Assembly (NCBI RefSeq): GCF_029223255.1
Contig: NZ_JARHUC010000004.1
Coordinates: 124,001-188,000 of the forward strand
Reading direction: 5' to 3'
Length of the DNA: 64,000 nt
Source of the DNA: Albimonas marina
GTDB lineage: Bacteria; Pseudomonadota; Alphaproteobacteria; Rhodobacterales; Rhodobacteraceae
A model generated the notes under the pieces. That model was not told the DNA's origin. It ran no database searches and saw only the letters and a list, made by a program, of their open reading frames with translations. This document shows positions 41,698 to 51,174 of this stretch, piece after piece (the first letter of the stretch is position 1; each line of letters opens with the position of its first letter). Made by a program: the position numbers and the translations under genes.

Positions 41698-43418
41698 GAG
41701 GCGAGCTCTTCCGCGCTCAGGGCGTAGAGGGGGGCGGCGCCGTCCATCGCCGCCTCGCACAGAGAATCGAGGGCCGGAAGCTCCCGCCCGAAGAAGTAGC
41801 GGGCGATGGCGGTGCGGCGGGCGGCGTCGTCGCCCGTGGCGGCGGCGGCGCCCTTCAGCAGGTAGGCCCCGCCCAGCGCCAGCGCCCAGGCGCGCAGGTA
41901 GTCGACCGAGCCGGCGTTGCGGTCGGAGGCGTCGGCCGCGAGCATCCACTGGGTCGCGGCCTCCAACGCGTCGGCGCCCGTCGCCAGCTGGCCGCCCATT
42001 TCGGCCAGGTCGCCCGCCGCGGCGCGGGCCACGGCGCGGATCTCCTTCAGCAGTCCGTCCGCGGCGACGCCGCCGTCGGCGAGCTTGCGGCCCACCAGGT
42101 CGGCCGCCTGCACGCCGTTGGTGCCCTCGTAGATCGCGGTGACGCGGACGTCGCGGTAGAACTGGGCGGCGCCCGTCTCCTCGATGAAGCCCATGCCGCC
42201 GTGGACCTGGATGCCGAGCTCGGCGACCTCCATGCCCGCGTCGGTGCCGAAGGCCTTGGCGATCGGGGTCAGGAAGGCGCCGCGGGCGAACCAGGCCTTG
42301 GCGTCGGCCTTCGGCGCGGCCTTGGCCATGTCGAGCGAGACGGCGGTGTCGAGGCAGATGGCGCGCGCCACCTCGGTCAGCGCCTTCATGCGCATCAGCA
42401 TCCGGCGCACGTCGGCATGGCCGATGATGGTCTTCGAGCCGTCGGCGGTGCGGCCCTGCACGCGCTCGTTGGCGAACTCCAGGGCCTTCTGGTAGGCGGC
42501 CTCGGCGATGCCCAGGCCCTCGACGCCCACGCCGAGGCGGGCGTTGTTCATCATGGTGAACATGCAGGCGATGCCGCCGCCCTCGGGGCCCACGACCCAG
42601 CCCTTCGCGCCCTCGTAGCCCATCACCGCGGTCGGGGAGCCGTGGATGCCCATCTTGTGCTCGAGGCTGACGACCCGCAGCGCGTTCGCCTCGCCGGGGT
42701 TCCCGTCGGCGTCCGGGATGAACTTGGGCACCAGGAACAGCGACAGGCCGCGGGTGCCGGCGGGGGCGTCGGGCAGGCGGGCGAGCACCAGGTGGCAGAC
42801 GTTCTCGGCCACGTCATGGTCGCCCCAGGAGATGTAGATCTTCTGGCCGGTGATCGAATAGCTGCCGTCGTCGTTGCGCTCGGCCTTGGTGGTCAGGGCG
42901 CCCACGTCCGAGCCGGCCTGCGGCTCGGTCAGGTTCATGGTCCCGGTCCACTCGCCCGAGGTCAGCTTGGGCAGGTAGAGGGCCTGCATCTCGGGCGAGG
43001 CATGGGCCTCCAGCGCCTCGATCTGGCCCTGGGAGAGCAGGGGGCAGAGGCTGAGGGCGAGGTTGGCCGAGGCGAACATCTCGCCCATCGCGGTCGCCAG
43101 CGTCAGGGGCAGGCCCATGCCCCCGTGCTCGGGGTCGGCGGCGATGCCGACCCAGCCGCCCTCGGCCAGCTGGCGGTAGGCGTCGGCGAAGCCGGGCGAG
43201 GTGCGCACGACCCCGTTCTCGAGCTTCGCGGGATGCAGGTCGCCGTTGCGGTTCAGCGGCGCCAGCACGCCGGAGGCGAGCTTGCCGGCCTCGTCGAGGA
43301 TGGCGGCGCGGGTGTCGGCGGTCGCCTCGGCGAAGCGCTCGGTGGCGGCGAGCTTGTCGGCTTCGACGACGTGGTCGAGGCAGAAGGCCAGGTCGCGGAT
43401 CGGGGCCTGGTAGGGCAT
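41694..43418 (-). CDS. Acyl-CoA dehydrogenase, DmdC-like
   Basis: A 574-residue flavoprotein, longer than standard acyl-CoA dehydrogenases. It starts MPYQAPIRDLAFCLDHVVE, with the FAD and substrate motifs MNLTEPQAGSDVGAL and ITGQKIYISWGDHD. Later come KMGIHGSPTAVM and RDVRVTAIYEGTNGVQAADL, and a C-terminal helical extension. This layout is that of DmdC, the methylmercaptopropionyl-CoA dehydrogenase of DMSP demethylation, but the clade also holds medium-chain enzymes, so the substrate is tentative. GGGAG precedes the ATG. Confidence 0.87.
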   Translation of the reverse strand: MPYQAPIRDLAFCLDHVVEADKLAATERFAEATADTRAAILDEAGKLASGVLAPLNRNGDLHPAKLENGVVRTSPGFADAYRQLAEGGWVGIAADPEHGGMGLPLTLATAMGEMFASANLALSLCPLLSQGQIEALEAHASPEMQALYLPKLTSGEWTGTMNLTEPQAGSDVGALTTKAERNDDGSYSITGQKIYISWGDHDVAENVCHLVLARLPDAPAGTRGLSLFLVPKFIPDADGNPGEANALRVVSLEHKMGIHGSPTAVMGYEGAKGWVVGPEGGGIACMFTMMNNARLGVGVEGLGIAEAAYQKALEFANERVQGRTADGSKTIIGHADVRRMLMRMKALTEVARAICLDTAVSLDMAKAAPKADAKAWFARGAFLTPIAKAFGTDAGMEVAELGIQVHGGMGFIEETGAAQFYRDVRVTAIYEGTNGVQAADLVGRKLADGGVAADGLLKEIRAVARAAAGDLAEMGGQLATGADALEAATQWMLAADASDRNAGSVDYLRAWALALGGAYLLKGAAAATGDDAARRTAIARYFFGRELPALDSLCEAAMDGAAPLYALSAEELAS

Positions 43419-43860
43419 GGGCGGCTCTCCCTTCGAGCCGGACGTCGCGCGTCGGAGGGGGGCCTCCGCGGCGCCGTCGCGGGCGCTGTTTTCGGTCGCG
43501 CCGGGGGCCCGCCGCGCCGCCGGGGCCGAGGCCGGGCGGACGCGCCGCGCGCCCTCGTGCGCGGTCGCGCGGACGCTACGCCGCAGGGCGGGGCCTGTCC
43601 AGCGCAGGGGCGGGGGCGGACGGGGCGCGGATCGTCGCGAGTCCGGGCCGCCGGGCGCCCGTCGGGGTTGCGTCGCGGTTCGCCGGGCGCGCCGGGCGCC
43701 GCGCGTCTGGCGTCGCGGCCCCCGCCCGGATTAGGCTCGCCCCGACCCACGCCCCCACACCCCCTCGCCGGCGGCCGCGCCCCGCGGCCCGGAGCCAGAC
43801 GCGGAGCGCCCGTTCGATGATCGCCGCCAGCCCCCTCGCCCCCCGTCCCGGCCGCGCCCG
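43419..43860. other. Gene-free interval between DmdC-like and YkgJ-like genes
   Basis: This 442-bp divergent gap is uniformly GC-rich. Frames crossing it encode Arg/Pro/Ala strings with no start context. I see no repeat, strong hairpin or gene; both promoters must lie here. Confidence 0.5.
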
Positions 43861-44760
43861 ATGCTGAAGGGACGCCCCTCCCGCCCCGGCGCCCCTCGGC
43901 CCGGCAAGGCGAAACCCGCGCTGCCGGACTGGATCGCGCCCTCCCCCCGCCTCTCGCCCGCGGACCGGGAGCGCTACGCCGGCCTGATCGCGGGCCTCCA
44001 GGCGCTGATCGCCCGCCCGCGGGAGAAGGTGGTGACCGCCCTGCTGCAGGAGGCCTCGGCCCGCGTCCTGCTGGACCTCGCCGCCGAGGCGGTGCGCACC
44101 GGCGCGCCCTGGAAGCGTTTCTCGACCGCGGTGATGGAGGGGACGCCGGCCGCCGCCCTGGGGGAGGAGGACCTCGCCGCGCTGCTCGCCCGCCTCGCGG
44201 GGACGGCGCCGGCGCTGCCGGGGCCGCTGGCGGCGCTGGAGGCGCGGGTCGAGGCGCGGCGCGACGACTGGGCCTGCGGGGCGGGCTGCTGGATGTGCTG
44301 CGCGATCAACGCCCGCGTCACCGCCCTGCCGGGGGAGGTCCGCGCCGCCTGGGAGATCCTGCGCCACCTGCCCGAGGAGACGCCGCCCCACCCTCGCGCC
44401 TGCCCCGCGCTGGGCGCGGACGGGCTGTGCCGCGTCTACGCGGCGCGCCCGGCGGTGTGCGGGCGGCTGGGCTCGACCGACGTGGCGGCCTGCGAGGCGG
44501 CGCTGGCCCGCTACGACGAGACGGGCGAGGTGGGGGCCTTCATGCAGTCCGCCGCCTCGGCGCTCGATCCCTGGGCCTTCGCCTCGCTGCTCGCGGACCT
44601 GGCGGACGAGCCGAAGCGCCACGTGGACCTGGTCACCTGCCTGCGCCGCCTGCGCGCGGGGGCGCCGATGGCCGCGGCGCTGACCGCGGGGCGGGCGGCG
44701 CACCTCGCGGCCAACCCCGGCGAGCGCAATCGTCTCGATCCCCCGCCGCGCAAATCCTGA
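43861..44760 (+). CDS. YkgJ family cysteine cluster protein
   Basis: A 299-residue protein with a Cys-rich metal site: CGAGCWMCC at about 138-146, then HPRACPALGADGLCRVYAARPAVC at about 176-199. This is the CxxxCxxCC...C...C pattern of the YkgJ/UPF0153 family, proposed to bind zinc or an iron-sulphur cluster. The N-terminal 120 residues are helical and variable. The function of the family is not known. It stands alone upstream of the sua5-like gene. Confidence 0.8.
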   Translation: MLKGRPSRPGAPRPGKAKPALPDWIAPSPRLSPADRERYAGLIAGLQALIARPREKVVTALLQEASARVLLDLAAEAVRTGAPWKRFSTAVMEGTPAAALGEEDLAALLARLAGTAPALPGPLAALEARVEARRDDWACGAGCWMCCAINARVTALPGEVRAAWEILRHLPEETPPHPRACPALGADGLCRVYAARPAVCGRLGSTDVAACEAALARYDETGEVGAFMQSAASALDPWAFASLLADLADEPKRHVDLVTCLRRLRAGAPMAAALTAGRAAHLAANPGERNRLDPPPRKS

Positions 44761-44886
44761 AAGGGGGGCCTCGTCGGGGCCGGGCGCGACCTCGCCCGCA
44801 CTTGCCCCCCGCCCCCGGCCTGCGGCAATGATCGCGGCCTCCGCCCCGCGCCGCCTCTGGCGCCCGACGGGCGGCGAGAGGGCCCG

Positions 44887-45951
44887 ATGAGCGCAGGACG
44901 TCCCGCAGACGACTGGCCCGAAAGGGCGACCGAGCGCCTGGCCGGCGACCCGGCGGGCGTCGCGCGCGCGGCCGCGATCCTGCGCGAAGGCGGCCTCGTC
45001 GCCTTCCCGACCGAGACGGTCTATGGCCTCGGCGGGCGCGCCGACCGGGCGGAAAGCGCCGCGGGCATCTACGCGGCCAAGGGCCGGCCCAGCTTCAACC
45101 CGCTGATCGCCCACGTCCCCGACCTCGCCGCCGCCGAGCGGCTGGCGGTGTTCCCCGAGGCCGCCCGCGCCCTCGCGCAGGCCTTCTGGCCCGGCCCCCT
45201 GACCCTGGTGCTGCCGCGCCGCCCGGACGCGGAGCTCGCGCCCGCGGTGACGGCGGGCCTGCCCACGGTCGCGATCCGCGTGCCGGCCCATCCGCTGGCC
45301 CGCGCCCTGCTCGCGGCGACGGGCGCGCCGGTGGCGGCGCCCTCGGCCAACCGCTCGGGCAAGGTCTCGCCCACCACCGCCGACCACGTGGCCGAGGGGC
45401 TGGGCGGGCGGATCGACGCCATCCTCGACGGCGGCCCCTGCCCGGTGGGGGTCGAGAGCACCATCCTGGGCTTCGAGGGCGAGACGCCCGTGCTGCTGCG
45501 CCCCGGCGGCCTCGCGCTGGAAACCATCGCGGCGACCTGCGGCGCCTGGCCGGCGGGCGAGGGGGCCTCGTCCCACGGCCAGGCGCCGGCCGGCGCGAAG
45601 CCGGCGCTGTTCGCGCCGGGGATGCTCGCCTCGCACTACGCGCCCGGCGCGGCCCTGCGGCTGAACGCGGAAGCGCCGCGGGCGGGCGAGGGCTGGCTGG
45701 GCTTCGGGCCGGGGCCCGAGGCCGCCGGGCCTGCGCTGAACCTCTCCCCCGCCGGCGATCCGGCGGAGGCGGCGGCGAACCTCTTCGCCCATCTGCGCAC
45801 GCTCGACGCGGCGATGGGCGGCGCGGGGACCATCGCGGTGGCGCCGGTGCCCGAGGCGGGGCTGGGCCTCGCCGTCAACGACCGGCTGCGCCGGGCCGCC
45901 GCGCCGCGCGCCGATCCCCTGGCCGACCCGTTCGCCGACCCCGCGCCCTGA
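44887..45951 (+). CDS. L-threonylcarbamoyladenylate synthase (Sua5 type)
   Basis: This enzyme makes threonylcarbamoyl-AMP for the t6A37 modification of ANN-decoding tRNAs. The N-terminal YrdC domain has GGLVAFPTETVYGLGGRA, AAKGRPSFNPLIAHV and APSANRSGKVSPTTADHV. The C-terminal Sua5 domain follows a linker beginning SHYAPGAALRL, so this is the long form (354 residues) rather than TsaC. It is followed 31 nt later by an FAD-linked oxidase gene and may be co-transcribed with it. Confidence 0.93.
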   Translation: MSAGRPADDWPERATERLAGDPAGVARAAAILREGGLVAFPTETVYGLGGRADRAESAAGIYAAKGRPSFNPLIAHVPDLAAAERLAVFPEAARALAQAFWPGPLTLVLPRRPDAELAPAVTAGLPTVAIRVPAHPLARALLAATGAPVAAPSANRSGKVSPTTADHVAEGLGGRIDAILDGGPCPVGVESTILGFEGETPVLLRPGGLALETIAATCGAWPAGEGASSHGQAPAGAKPALFAPGMLASHYAPGAALRLNAEAPRAGEGWLGFGPGPEAAGPALNLSPAGDPAEAAANLFAHLRTLDAAMGGAGTIAVAPVPEAGLGLAVNDRLRRAAAPRADPLADPFADPAP

Positions 45952-45982
45952 CCCCCTCCCGCTCCAGCCGCCCGAGCCGTTC

Positions 45983-47407
45983 ATGACCGATCTCCGCGCC
46001 CCGACCCCCGCCTTCCTTGACGGCCTCCGCGACCTGCTGGGCCCGGCGGGCCTGCGGGAGGGCGGGGAGGCGGCCCCCTACCTGCGCGACCAGCGCGACC
46101 TCGCCCCCGGCCGCGCCGCCGCCGTGCTGCGCCCCGGCACGGTCGAGGAGGCCGCCGAGATCGTGCGCCGCTGCGCCGAGGCCCGCGTCGCCATCGTCCC
46201 CCATGCCGGCGGCACCGGCCTGGTCGGCGGCGGCCAGCGGCCGGAGGGGATCGAGGGCGTGGTGGTCTCGGTCGACCGCCTGAACCGGGTGCGCGAGGTG
46301 AACCCCGACGACGACGTGATGATCGTCGAGGCGGGCGTGATCCTGGCCGACGCGCAGGCCGCGGCGGAGGCGGCGGGGCGGCTGTTCCCGCTCTCCATCG
46401 CCTCCGAGGGTTCGGCCCGCATCGGGGGAGTGCTGGGGACCAACGCGGGCGGGCTGAACGTGCTGCGCTACGGCATGGCCCGCGACCTGTGCCTGGGGGT
46501 GGAGGCGGTGCTGCCCGACGGCTCGGTCCTGCGCTCGCTCAAGCGGCTGCGCAAGGACAACACCGGCTACGACCTTCGGGGGCTGCTGATCGGCTCCGAG
46601 GGCACGCTGGGCCTGGTCACCGCCGCCTGCCTGCGCCTGTTCCCGCGCCCGGCCGAGATGCAGGCGGCCTTCGTCGCCGTCCCCTCCCCCGACGCCGCGC
46701 TGGCGCTGCTCCACCGGATCCGCGGCGCGGTGGGCGAGCAGTTGACGGCGTTCGAGCTGCTCTCGGGCGTCGGCATCGGCTTCGCGCTGGAGCATGTGCC
46801 CGGAACCCGCTGCCCCGTCGATCCGGTCCCCGAGTGGTCGGTGCTGATGGAGGTCGGGGGCGGCGAGGGCTCGGGCGTCGCCGACACGCTGGAGGGGGCG
46901 CTGGCGCAGGCCTTCGAGGACGGGCTCGCCACCGACGGCGCGCTGTCGCAGTCCGACCAGCAGCGGGCGGAGTTCTGGCGCCTGCGCGAGTCGATCCCCG
47001 AGGGGAACCGCAAGGTGGGCTCGGTCGCCTCGCACGACATCTCCCTGCCGCTCAGCCGCGTGGCGCGGTTCTGCGAGGAGGCGCCGGCGAAGCTGCGCGA
47101 GGTCGCGCCCGACCTGCGCATCAACCCGTTCGGCCACCTGGGCGACGGCAACCTGCACTACAACCTGTTCCCCGCCGTCGGGCGGACGCGGGACGAATAT
47201 GCCCAAGCGAAGGGCGCGCTGACCCGGATCGTGCATGACCTCGCGGACGCCCACGGCGGCTCGATCAGCGCCGAGCACGGGATCGGCCGCTTCAAGACCG
47301 ACGATCTCGTGCGCTACGGCGATCCGGCGAAGCTGGCGGCGATGCGCGCGATCAAGGCGGCGCTCGACCCCCACGGGATCATGAACCCGGGCGCCGTTCT
47401 GGGCTGA
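45983..47407 (+). CDS. FAD-binding oxidoreductase (D-2-hydroxyacid dehydrogenase type)
   Basis: A 474-residue flavoenzyme of the VAO/GlcD family. The PCMH FAD domain includes VPHAGGTGLVGGGQRP and IASEGSARIGGVLGTNAGGLNVLRYG. The C-terminal cap has NPFGHLGDGNLHYN, whose histidines bind a metal, and SISAEHGIGRFKTDDL. This matches D-2-hydroxyglutarate and D-lactate dehydrogenases. There are no GlcE or GlcF partners nearby, which favours the D-2-hydroxyglutarate type acting alone. Confidence 0.9.
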   Translation: MTDLRAPTPAFLDGLRDLLGPAGLREGGEAAPYLRDQRDLAPGRAAAVLRPGTVEEAAEIVRRCAEARVAIVPHAGGTGLVGGGQRPEGIEGVVVSVDRLNRVREVNPDDDVMIVEAGVILADAQAAAEAAGRLFPLSIASEGSARIGGVLGTNAGGLNVLRYGMARDLCLGVEAVLPDGSVLRSLKRLRKDNTGYDLRGLLIGSEGTLGLVTAACLRLFPRPAEMQAAFVAVPSPDAALALLHRIRGAVGEQLTAFELLSGVGIGFALEHVPGTRCPVDPVPEWSVLMEVGGGEGSGVADTLEGALAQAFEDGLATDGALSQSDQQRAEFWRLRESIPEGNRKVGSVASHDISLPLSRVARFCEEAPAKLREVAPDLRINPFGHLGDGNLHYNLFPAVGRTRDEYAQAKGALTRIVHDLADAHGGSISAEHGIGRFKTDDLVRYGDPAKLAAMRAIKAALDPHGIMNPGAVLG

Positions 47408-47416
47408 GGGGCCGGC

Positions 47417-47899
47417 TCAGGCCAGCGTCCACAGGCCCGCGCGCAGGTCCGCTGGGGCGGAGCCGGCCTCGGCCAGCTCCGCGTCCACGGCGGCGTGGGT
47501 CTCGATCCAGATCGGCACGGCGGCCTCCAGCAGGTCGCGCCCCGCGTCGGTCAGGATCAGCAGGCGGTTGCGGCGGTCCTCGGGGTCGGGCTCGACCTGC
47601 ACCAGGCCGCGGCGCACCAGCGGCTTCAGCGCCGCGGTCAGGGTGGTGCGGTCCATCGCCAGGAACGCCGCGATCCGTCCCATGGGCGGGGGCGCGGGCT
47701 GGTTCAGCGACATCAGCAGCGAATACTGGCCGTTGGTCAGGCCGAGCGGGCGGAACGCCTCGTCGAAGCGGCGCGCGAGCGCCCGGGCGGCGCGCTGCGC
47801 GGCCAGGCACAGGCAGCGGTCGCGCACCTCGGCCGTCACCGCGTAGGGCGGGCGGGGCGGCGGCGGAGGGCTCGGGTTTGCGGTCTGTTCGATGGACAT
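47417..47899 (-). CDS. MarR-family transcriptional regulator
   Basis: A 160-residue MarR protein: LGLTNGQYSLLMSLNQPAPPPMGRIAAFLAMDRTTLTAALKPLVRRGLV is the winged helix, and EPDPEDRRNRLLILTDAG the wing. A Pro-rich stretch precedes the fold. RCLCLAAQRAAR near the N-terminus holds two cysteines that could make it redox-responsive. It is divergent from the doubled DUF1428 gene, with a perfect palindrome in the gap, so it most likely controls that gene and itself. Confidence 0.9.
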   Translation of the reverse strand: MSIEQTANPSPPPPPRPPYAVTAEVRDRCLCLAAQRAARALARRFDEAFRPLGLTNGQYSLLMSLNQPAPPPMGRIAAFLAMDRTTLTAALKPLVRRGLVQVEPDPEDRRNRLLILTDAGRDLLEAAVPIWIETHAAVDAELAEAGSAPADLRAGLWTLA

Positions 47900-47910
47900 G
47901 GAGTGATTAT

Positions 47911-47922
47911 GTTGATATCAAC
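47911..47922. promoter_or_regulatory. Palindrome GTTGATATCAAC, likely MarR operator
   Basis: This is a perfect 12-bp palindrome 12 bp from the MarR start codon, in an AT-rich 80-bp divergent gap. A second TTGA/TCAA pairing extends to 47933. Position and symmetry fit autoregulation by the adjacent MarR protein. Confidence 0.6.
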
Positions 47923-47979
47923 TGATTCAGTCAACCCGGCGCGCGGCCGCCGCGCTCCGGGGCCGAAGGGAGAGAATTC

Positions 47980-48699
47980 ATGAGCTATTGTTCGGGTTTC
48001 GTCTGCGCCGTCCCCACCGGGAATCGCTCGGCCTACGCCGATCACGCCGCCGAGGCCGCGGCCCTGTTCCGGGAGATGGGCGCGGTGCGCATCGTCGAGG
48101 CCTGGGGCGATGACGTGCAGGACGGCGAGGTCACCGACCTGCGCCGCGCCGTGGCCGCCGAGCCCTCGGAGACGGTGGTCTTCTCCTGGATCGAATGGCC
48201 CTCGAAAGAGGCCTGCGAGGCGGGCCACAAGGCGATGATGGAGGATCCGCGGATGGAGGCGATGGCCGCGGAGATGCCCTTCGACGGCGGCCGCCTGATC
48301 TACGGCGGGTTCGAGCGCGTGTCCGAGACCGGCGCCGCGGGCGGCGCGGCCTACGTGGACGGCGCCCTCATGCCTGCCCCTTCCGACGCGCGCGCCTCGA
48401 CCGTCGAGCGTTCCGCCAAGGTCGCCGAGGCGCTGATGGAGGCCGGCGCCCTGCGCGTGGTCGACGGCTGGGGCGATGACGTGCCCGAGGGCAAGCGCAC
48501 CGACATGCGCCGCGCCGTGGCCGCGCAGGAGGGCGAGACGGTGATGTTCTCGTGGATCGAGTGGCCCTCGCGCGCGGTGCGGGACGCGGGCTGGGAGAAG
48601 GCGATGGCCGACCCCCGCCTGACCTCGGCCATGGGCGGCGGCGGGCTCGACCTGCGACGGATGATCAGCGGCGGGTTCGAGATCCTGCTCGACGCCTGA
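47980..48699 (+). CDS. Tandem DUF1428 protein
   Basis: DUF1428 proteins are usually about 117 residues; here two copies are fused in 239. Copy 1 (about 3-112) has FVCAVPTGNRSAY, AWGDDV, SETVVFSWIEWPSKE and MPFDGGRLIYGGFE. Copy 2 (about 122-237) has GWGDDVPEGKRTDMRRAVAA, GETVMFSWIEWPSRA and LRRMISGGFE. These are ferredoxin-like dimeric alpha/beta barrel proteins of unknown role, so the fusion would make an intramolecular dimer. AAGGGAG precedes the ATG. Confidence 0.87.
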   Translation: MSYCSGFVCAVPTGNRSAYADHAAEAAALFREMGAVRIVEAWGDDVQDGEVTDLRRAVAAEPSETVVFSWIEWPSKEACEAGHKAMMEDPRMEAMAAEMPFDGGRLIYGGFERVSETGAAGGAAYVDGALMPAPSDARASTVERSAKVAEALMEAGALRVVDGWGDDVPEGKRTDMRRAVAAQEGETVMFSWIEWPSRAVRDAGWEKAMADPRLTSAMGGGGLDLRRMISGGFEILLDA

Positions 48700-49177
48700 C
48701 GCCGGCGGAGAGAGGCGAGGATCCGGAGCGGGGCGAAGGACCGGCCGTCCCCACCTCGCCGATTGCCGACGCCACGCCGGCGACGGTCAGCGGAACCTGC
48801 CGGCGCTCGCCAGTGCAGGCTAGCGGCCAAAGCCGACCTGCGGCGCCCCTATCGCCGGGCGCCGCGGCCTCGGCGCCGAAGGCGGCCTCGGGAGCCCTGT
48901 CTGCGGCCATGCGCTTTCCCGCCCGGCCGCCTGTCGTCGTGATGGACGCCGGCCCCGCCGGCAAACGAAACGCCACTCACCCCATACGCTCCCACGCCGC
49001 CGATACGCACGGGGCCGCGTCCATCGGAACACGCCTCCGGGACGGAGCGACGCCGCTTCGCGCACGGCGTCGCGCATCCCGGCGCAGGGCCTTTGTGGAC
49101 CGAACGGGGTTCAGCAAAGGTTACCGGCGCCGGGGGCGGGACGGGAAACAGGGTTTGCGGAAGCTTGCCGGGCGGGT
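48700..49177. other. Gene-free interval between DUF1428 gene and apt
   Basis: This 478-bp stretch lies between converging genes. Several frames are open but encode unremarkable Arg/Ala/Pro-rich sequence. I see no hairpin with a T run, no repeat of other window sequence and no gene. Confidence 0.45.
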
Positions 49178-49741
49178 TCAGTCGCCCTCGTAGGCGCACA
49201 ACGCATGGACGCGCACGCCCATCCGCTCCAGCCGCGCGCGGCCGCCGAGGTCGGGCAGGTCGACCACGAAGGCGGCCCCGACCACCTCGCCGCCCAGCCG
49301 CTCGATCAGCTTCACCGCGGCCTCGGCGGTGCCGCCGGTGGCCAGCAGGTCGTCGACGATCAGCACCTGCTCGCCGGCCTCGATGGCGTCGTCGTGCACC
49401 TCCAGCACCGCCTCGCCGTATTCCAGCGCGTAGGACTGGGCGAGGCGCGGCCCGGGCAGCTTGCCCTGCTTGCGCATCGCCAGGAACCCAGCCGAGAGCT
49501 GGTGGGCGCAGGCGCCGCCGATGATGAAGCCGCGCGCCTCCAGCCCCGCGACATGCTGGATGCGCTCGCCCGCGAAGGGTTGCACCAGCCGGTCCACCGC
49601 GGCGCGCAGGCCGCGGGGGTGGCCGAACAGCGGCATCACGTCCCGGAACTGGATGCCCGGCTTGGGGAAGTCGGGGATCGTGCGGATGAAGTCGCGCACG
49701 TCGTCCCCCCAGCCGAAGGGCTTCGCGGCCGCCGCGCTCAC
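49178..49741 (-). CDS. apt: Adenine phosphoribosyltransferase
   Basis: Apt salvages adenine to AMP with PRPP. The 187-residue product has the APRT start [21 protein letters not shown], the [11 protein letters not shown] loop and the PRPP-binding motif [18 protein letters not shown]. It starts at a GTG that overlaps the stop of the flavin reductase gene. Another purine salvage gene, adenine deaminase, lies about 2.2 kb away. Confidence 0.94.
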   Translation of the reverse strand: MSAAAAKPFGWGDDVRDFIRTIPDFPKPGIQFRDVMPLFGHPRGLRAAVDRLVQPFAGERIQHVAGLEARGFIIGGACAHQLSAGFLAMRKQGKLPGPRLAQSYALEYGEAVLEVHDDAIEAGEQVLIVDDLLATGGTAEAAVKLIERLGGEVVGAAFVVDLPDLGGRARLERMGVRVHALCAYEGD

Positions 49742-50382
49742 GGCTTCATGTTCCCCGCGTCGCCGCCGCCGGGGCGGGTCATCGAGAACAGCTCCCGCAC
49801 CACGGCGTAGTCCTTGTAGCCGCAGCGGGCGACGGGCTGCACCTTGGTCAGGTCGAAGATCCCCTCGGTCAGGAATTCGTCGCGGATGTGGACGGCGACG
49901 ACCTCGCCGATCACCATCACGTTCTCCAGGGAGCGGTCGCCGTGGGGCAGCACCACCTCCTGCACCAGCCGGCACTCCATCGAGGCGGGCGCCTCGGCGA
50001 TGCGCGGGGCGGCGACCTCGAGGCTGGGGGCGGCGGTCAGGCCCGCCATCGCCAGCTCGTCCTCGTCCGGCGCGTAGGCGCCCGAGGTCAGGTTCATCGC
50101 GTCCCGCAGCTCCCAGCCCACCACGTTGGCCACGAACTCCCCGGTTTCGCGCACGTTGACGAGGGTGTCCTTGGTCTCGTCCCGGCGGCCGACCTTGCGG
50201 TCGTTGATCGAGAACATGACCATCGGCGGGTCGTCCGCCACGCCGTTGAAGAACGAGTAGGGGGCGAGGTTCACCCGGCCCGCCTTGTCGACGGACGAGA
50301 TCCAGCCGATCGGCCGCGGCGCCACGATCGCCTTGAACGGGTTGTGGGGCAGGGGATGTCCGTCACGGATGCGGTACTGCAC
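49738..50382 (-). CDS. Flavin reductase family protein
   Basis: A 214-residue FMN-binding split-barrel protein: [46 protein letters not shown] is the typical flavin-binding half, followed by [18 protein letters not shown] and [15 protein letters not shown]. Members reduce flavins or act as small flavoproteins of unknown role. AAGGAG lies 7 nt before the GTG start. It overlaps apt by 4 bases, so the two are co-translated, although no functional link is known. Confidence 0.88.
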   Translation of the reverse strand: MQYRIRDGHPLPHNPFKAIVAPRPIGWISSVDKAGRVNLAPYSFFNGVADDPPMVMFSINDRKVGRRDETKDTLVNVRETGEFVANVVGWELRDAMNLTSGAYAPDEDELAMAGLTAAPSLEVAAPRIAEAPASMECRLVQEVVLPHGDRSLENVMVIGEVVAVHIRDEFLTEGIFDLTKVQPVARCGYKDYAVVRELFSMTRPGGGDAGNMKP

Positions 50383-50541
50383 GCGGATCTCCTTCGCGGC
50401 TCGGTCCCCGGAGCGGGGGGGATGCGTCGGGGCCCGTTCTAGACGAGAACGCGCGGGACATGCTACGGGGCCCATCGCATTCTCCCCGCTCCGGGCGCGC
50501 CGCCCGGTCGCCGCCCCTCCCCAGCCGATGGATCTTCGCCC

Positions 50542-51060
50542 ATGTTCCGACTGATGCGCGAGCGTCCGCAGGACGAGGCGGAGGTCGAATGGCTCTACGA
50601 CACCTGCTTCGCGCCCGGGCGGACCGCGCTCAGCTCCTACCGCCTGCGCGAGGGGGTGGCGCCGATCCCCGAGCTGTGCGTGCTGGCCCGCGACGAATAC
50701 GACGCGGTCGCCGGCGCCATCCGCTACTGGCCCGTGCAGATCGGGCCGGCGCGCATCCCCTGCCTGCTGCTGGGCCCCGTCGCCGTCCACCCCACCCGCC
50801 AGGGCGAGGGGCTGGCGGCCCTGTTGATCGGGCGGACGCTGGAGACGGCGGGGGAGCTCGGCTGGACCCGCGTGGCGCTGGTGGGGGACGAGCCCTACTA
50901 CCGCCGCTTCGGCTTCAACCGCGAGATGGGCGCGGGCCTCGTGTTCCCGCCCCCCACCAACCCCGCCCGCGTGCTGGGCCGCGAGCTGCAGGTCCCCGGC
51001 GCCTGGGTGGGCGTGGCCGGCGAGGTGCAGCGCTGGGAAGGCGAGGTCCGCCCGGGCTGA
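50542..51060 (+). CDS. GNAT family N-acetyltransferase (YhbS-like)
   Basis: A 172-residue single-domain GNAT. The acetyl-CoA binding stretch is LGPVAVHPTRQGEGLAALLIGRTLE, followed by ALVGDEPYYRRFGFNREMG, a motif found in the YhbS group. The substrate is unknown. It is divergent from the flavin reductase gene. Confidence 0.87.
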   Translation: MFRLMRERPQDEAEVEWLYDTCFAPGRTALSSYRLREGVAPIPELCVLARDEYDAVAGAIRYWPVQIGPARIPCLLLGPVAVHPTRQGEGLAALLIGRTLETAGELGWTRVALVGDEPYYRRFGFNREMGAGLVFPPPTNPARVLGRELQVPGAWVGVAGEVQRWEGEVRPG

Positions 51061-51174
51061 GCCCGAAGGCCGCGCTCCGCGCCCCCGATCCGCCCGCGTC
51101 CGCGGGCGGGACCTGCCGCCGCAACCGCCCTCGGACGGGTCGCGGAACGCGCCCGTCGCCGCTAGGATGCCGTC

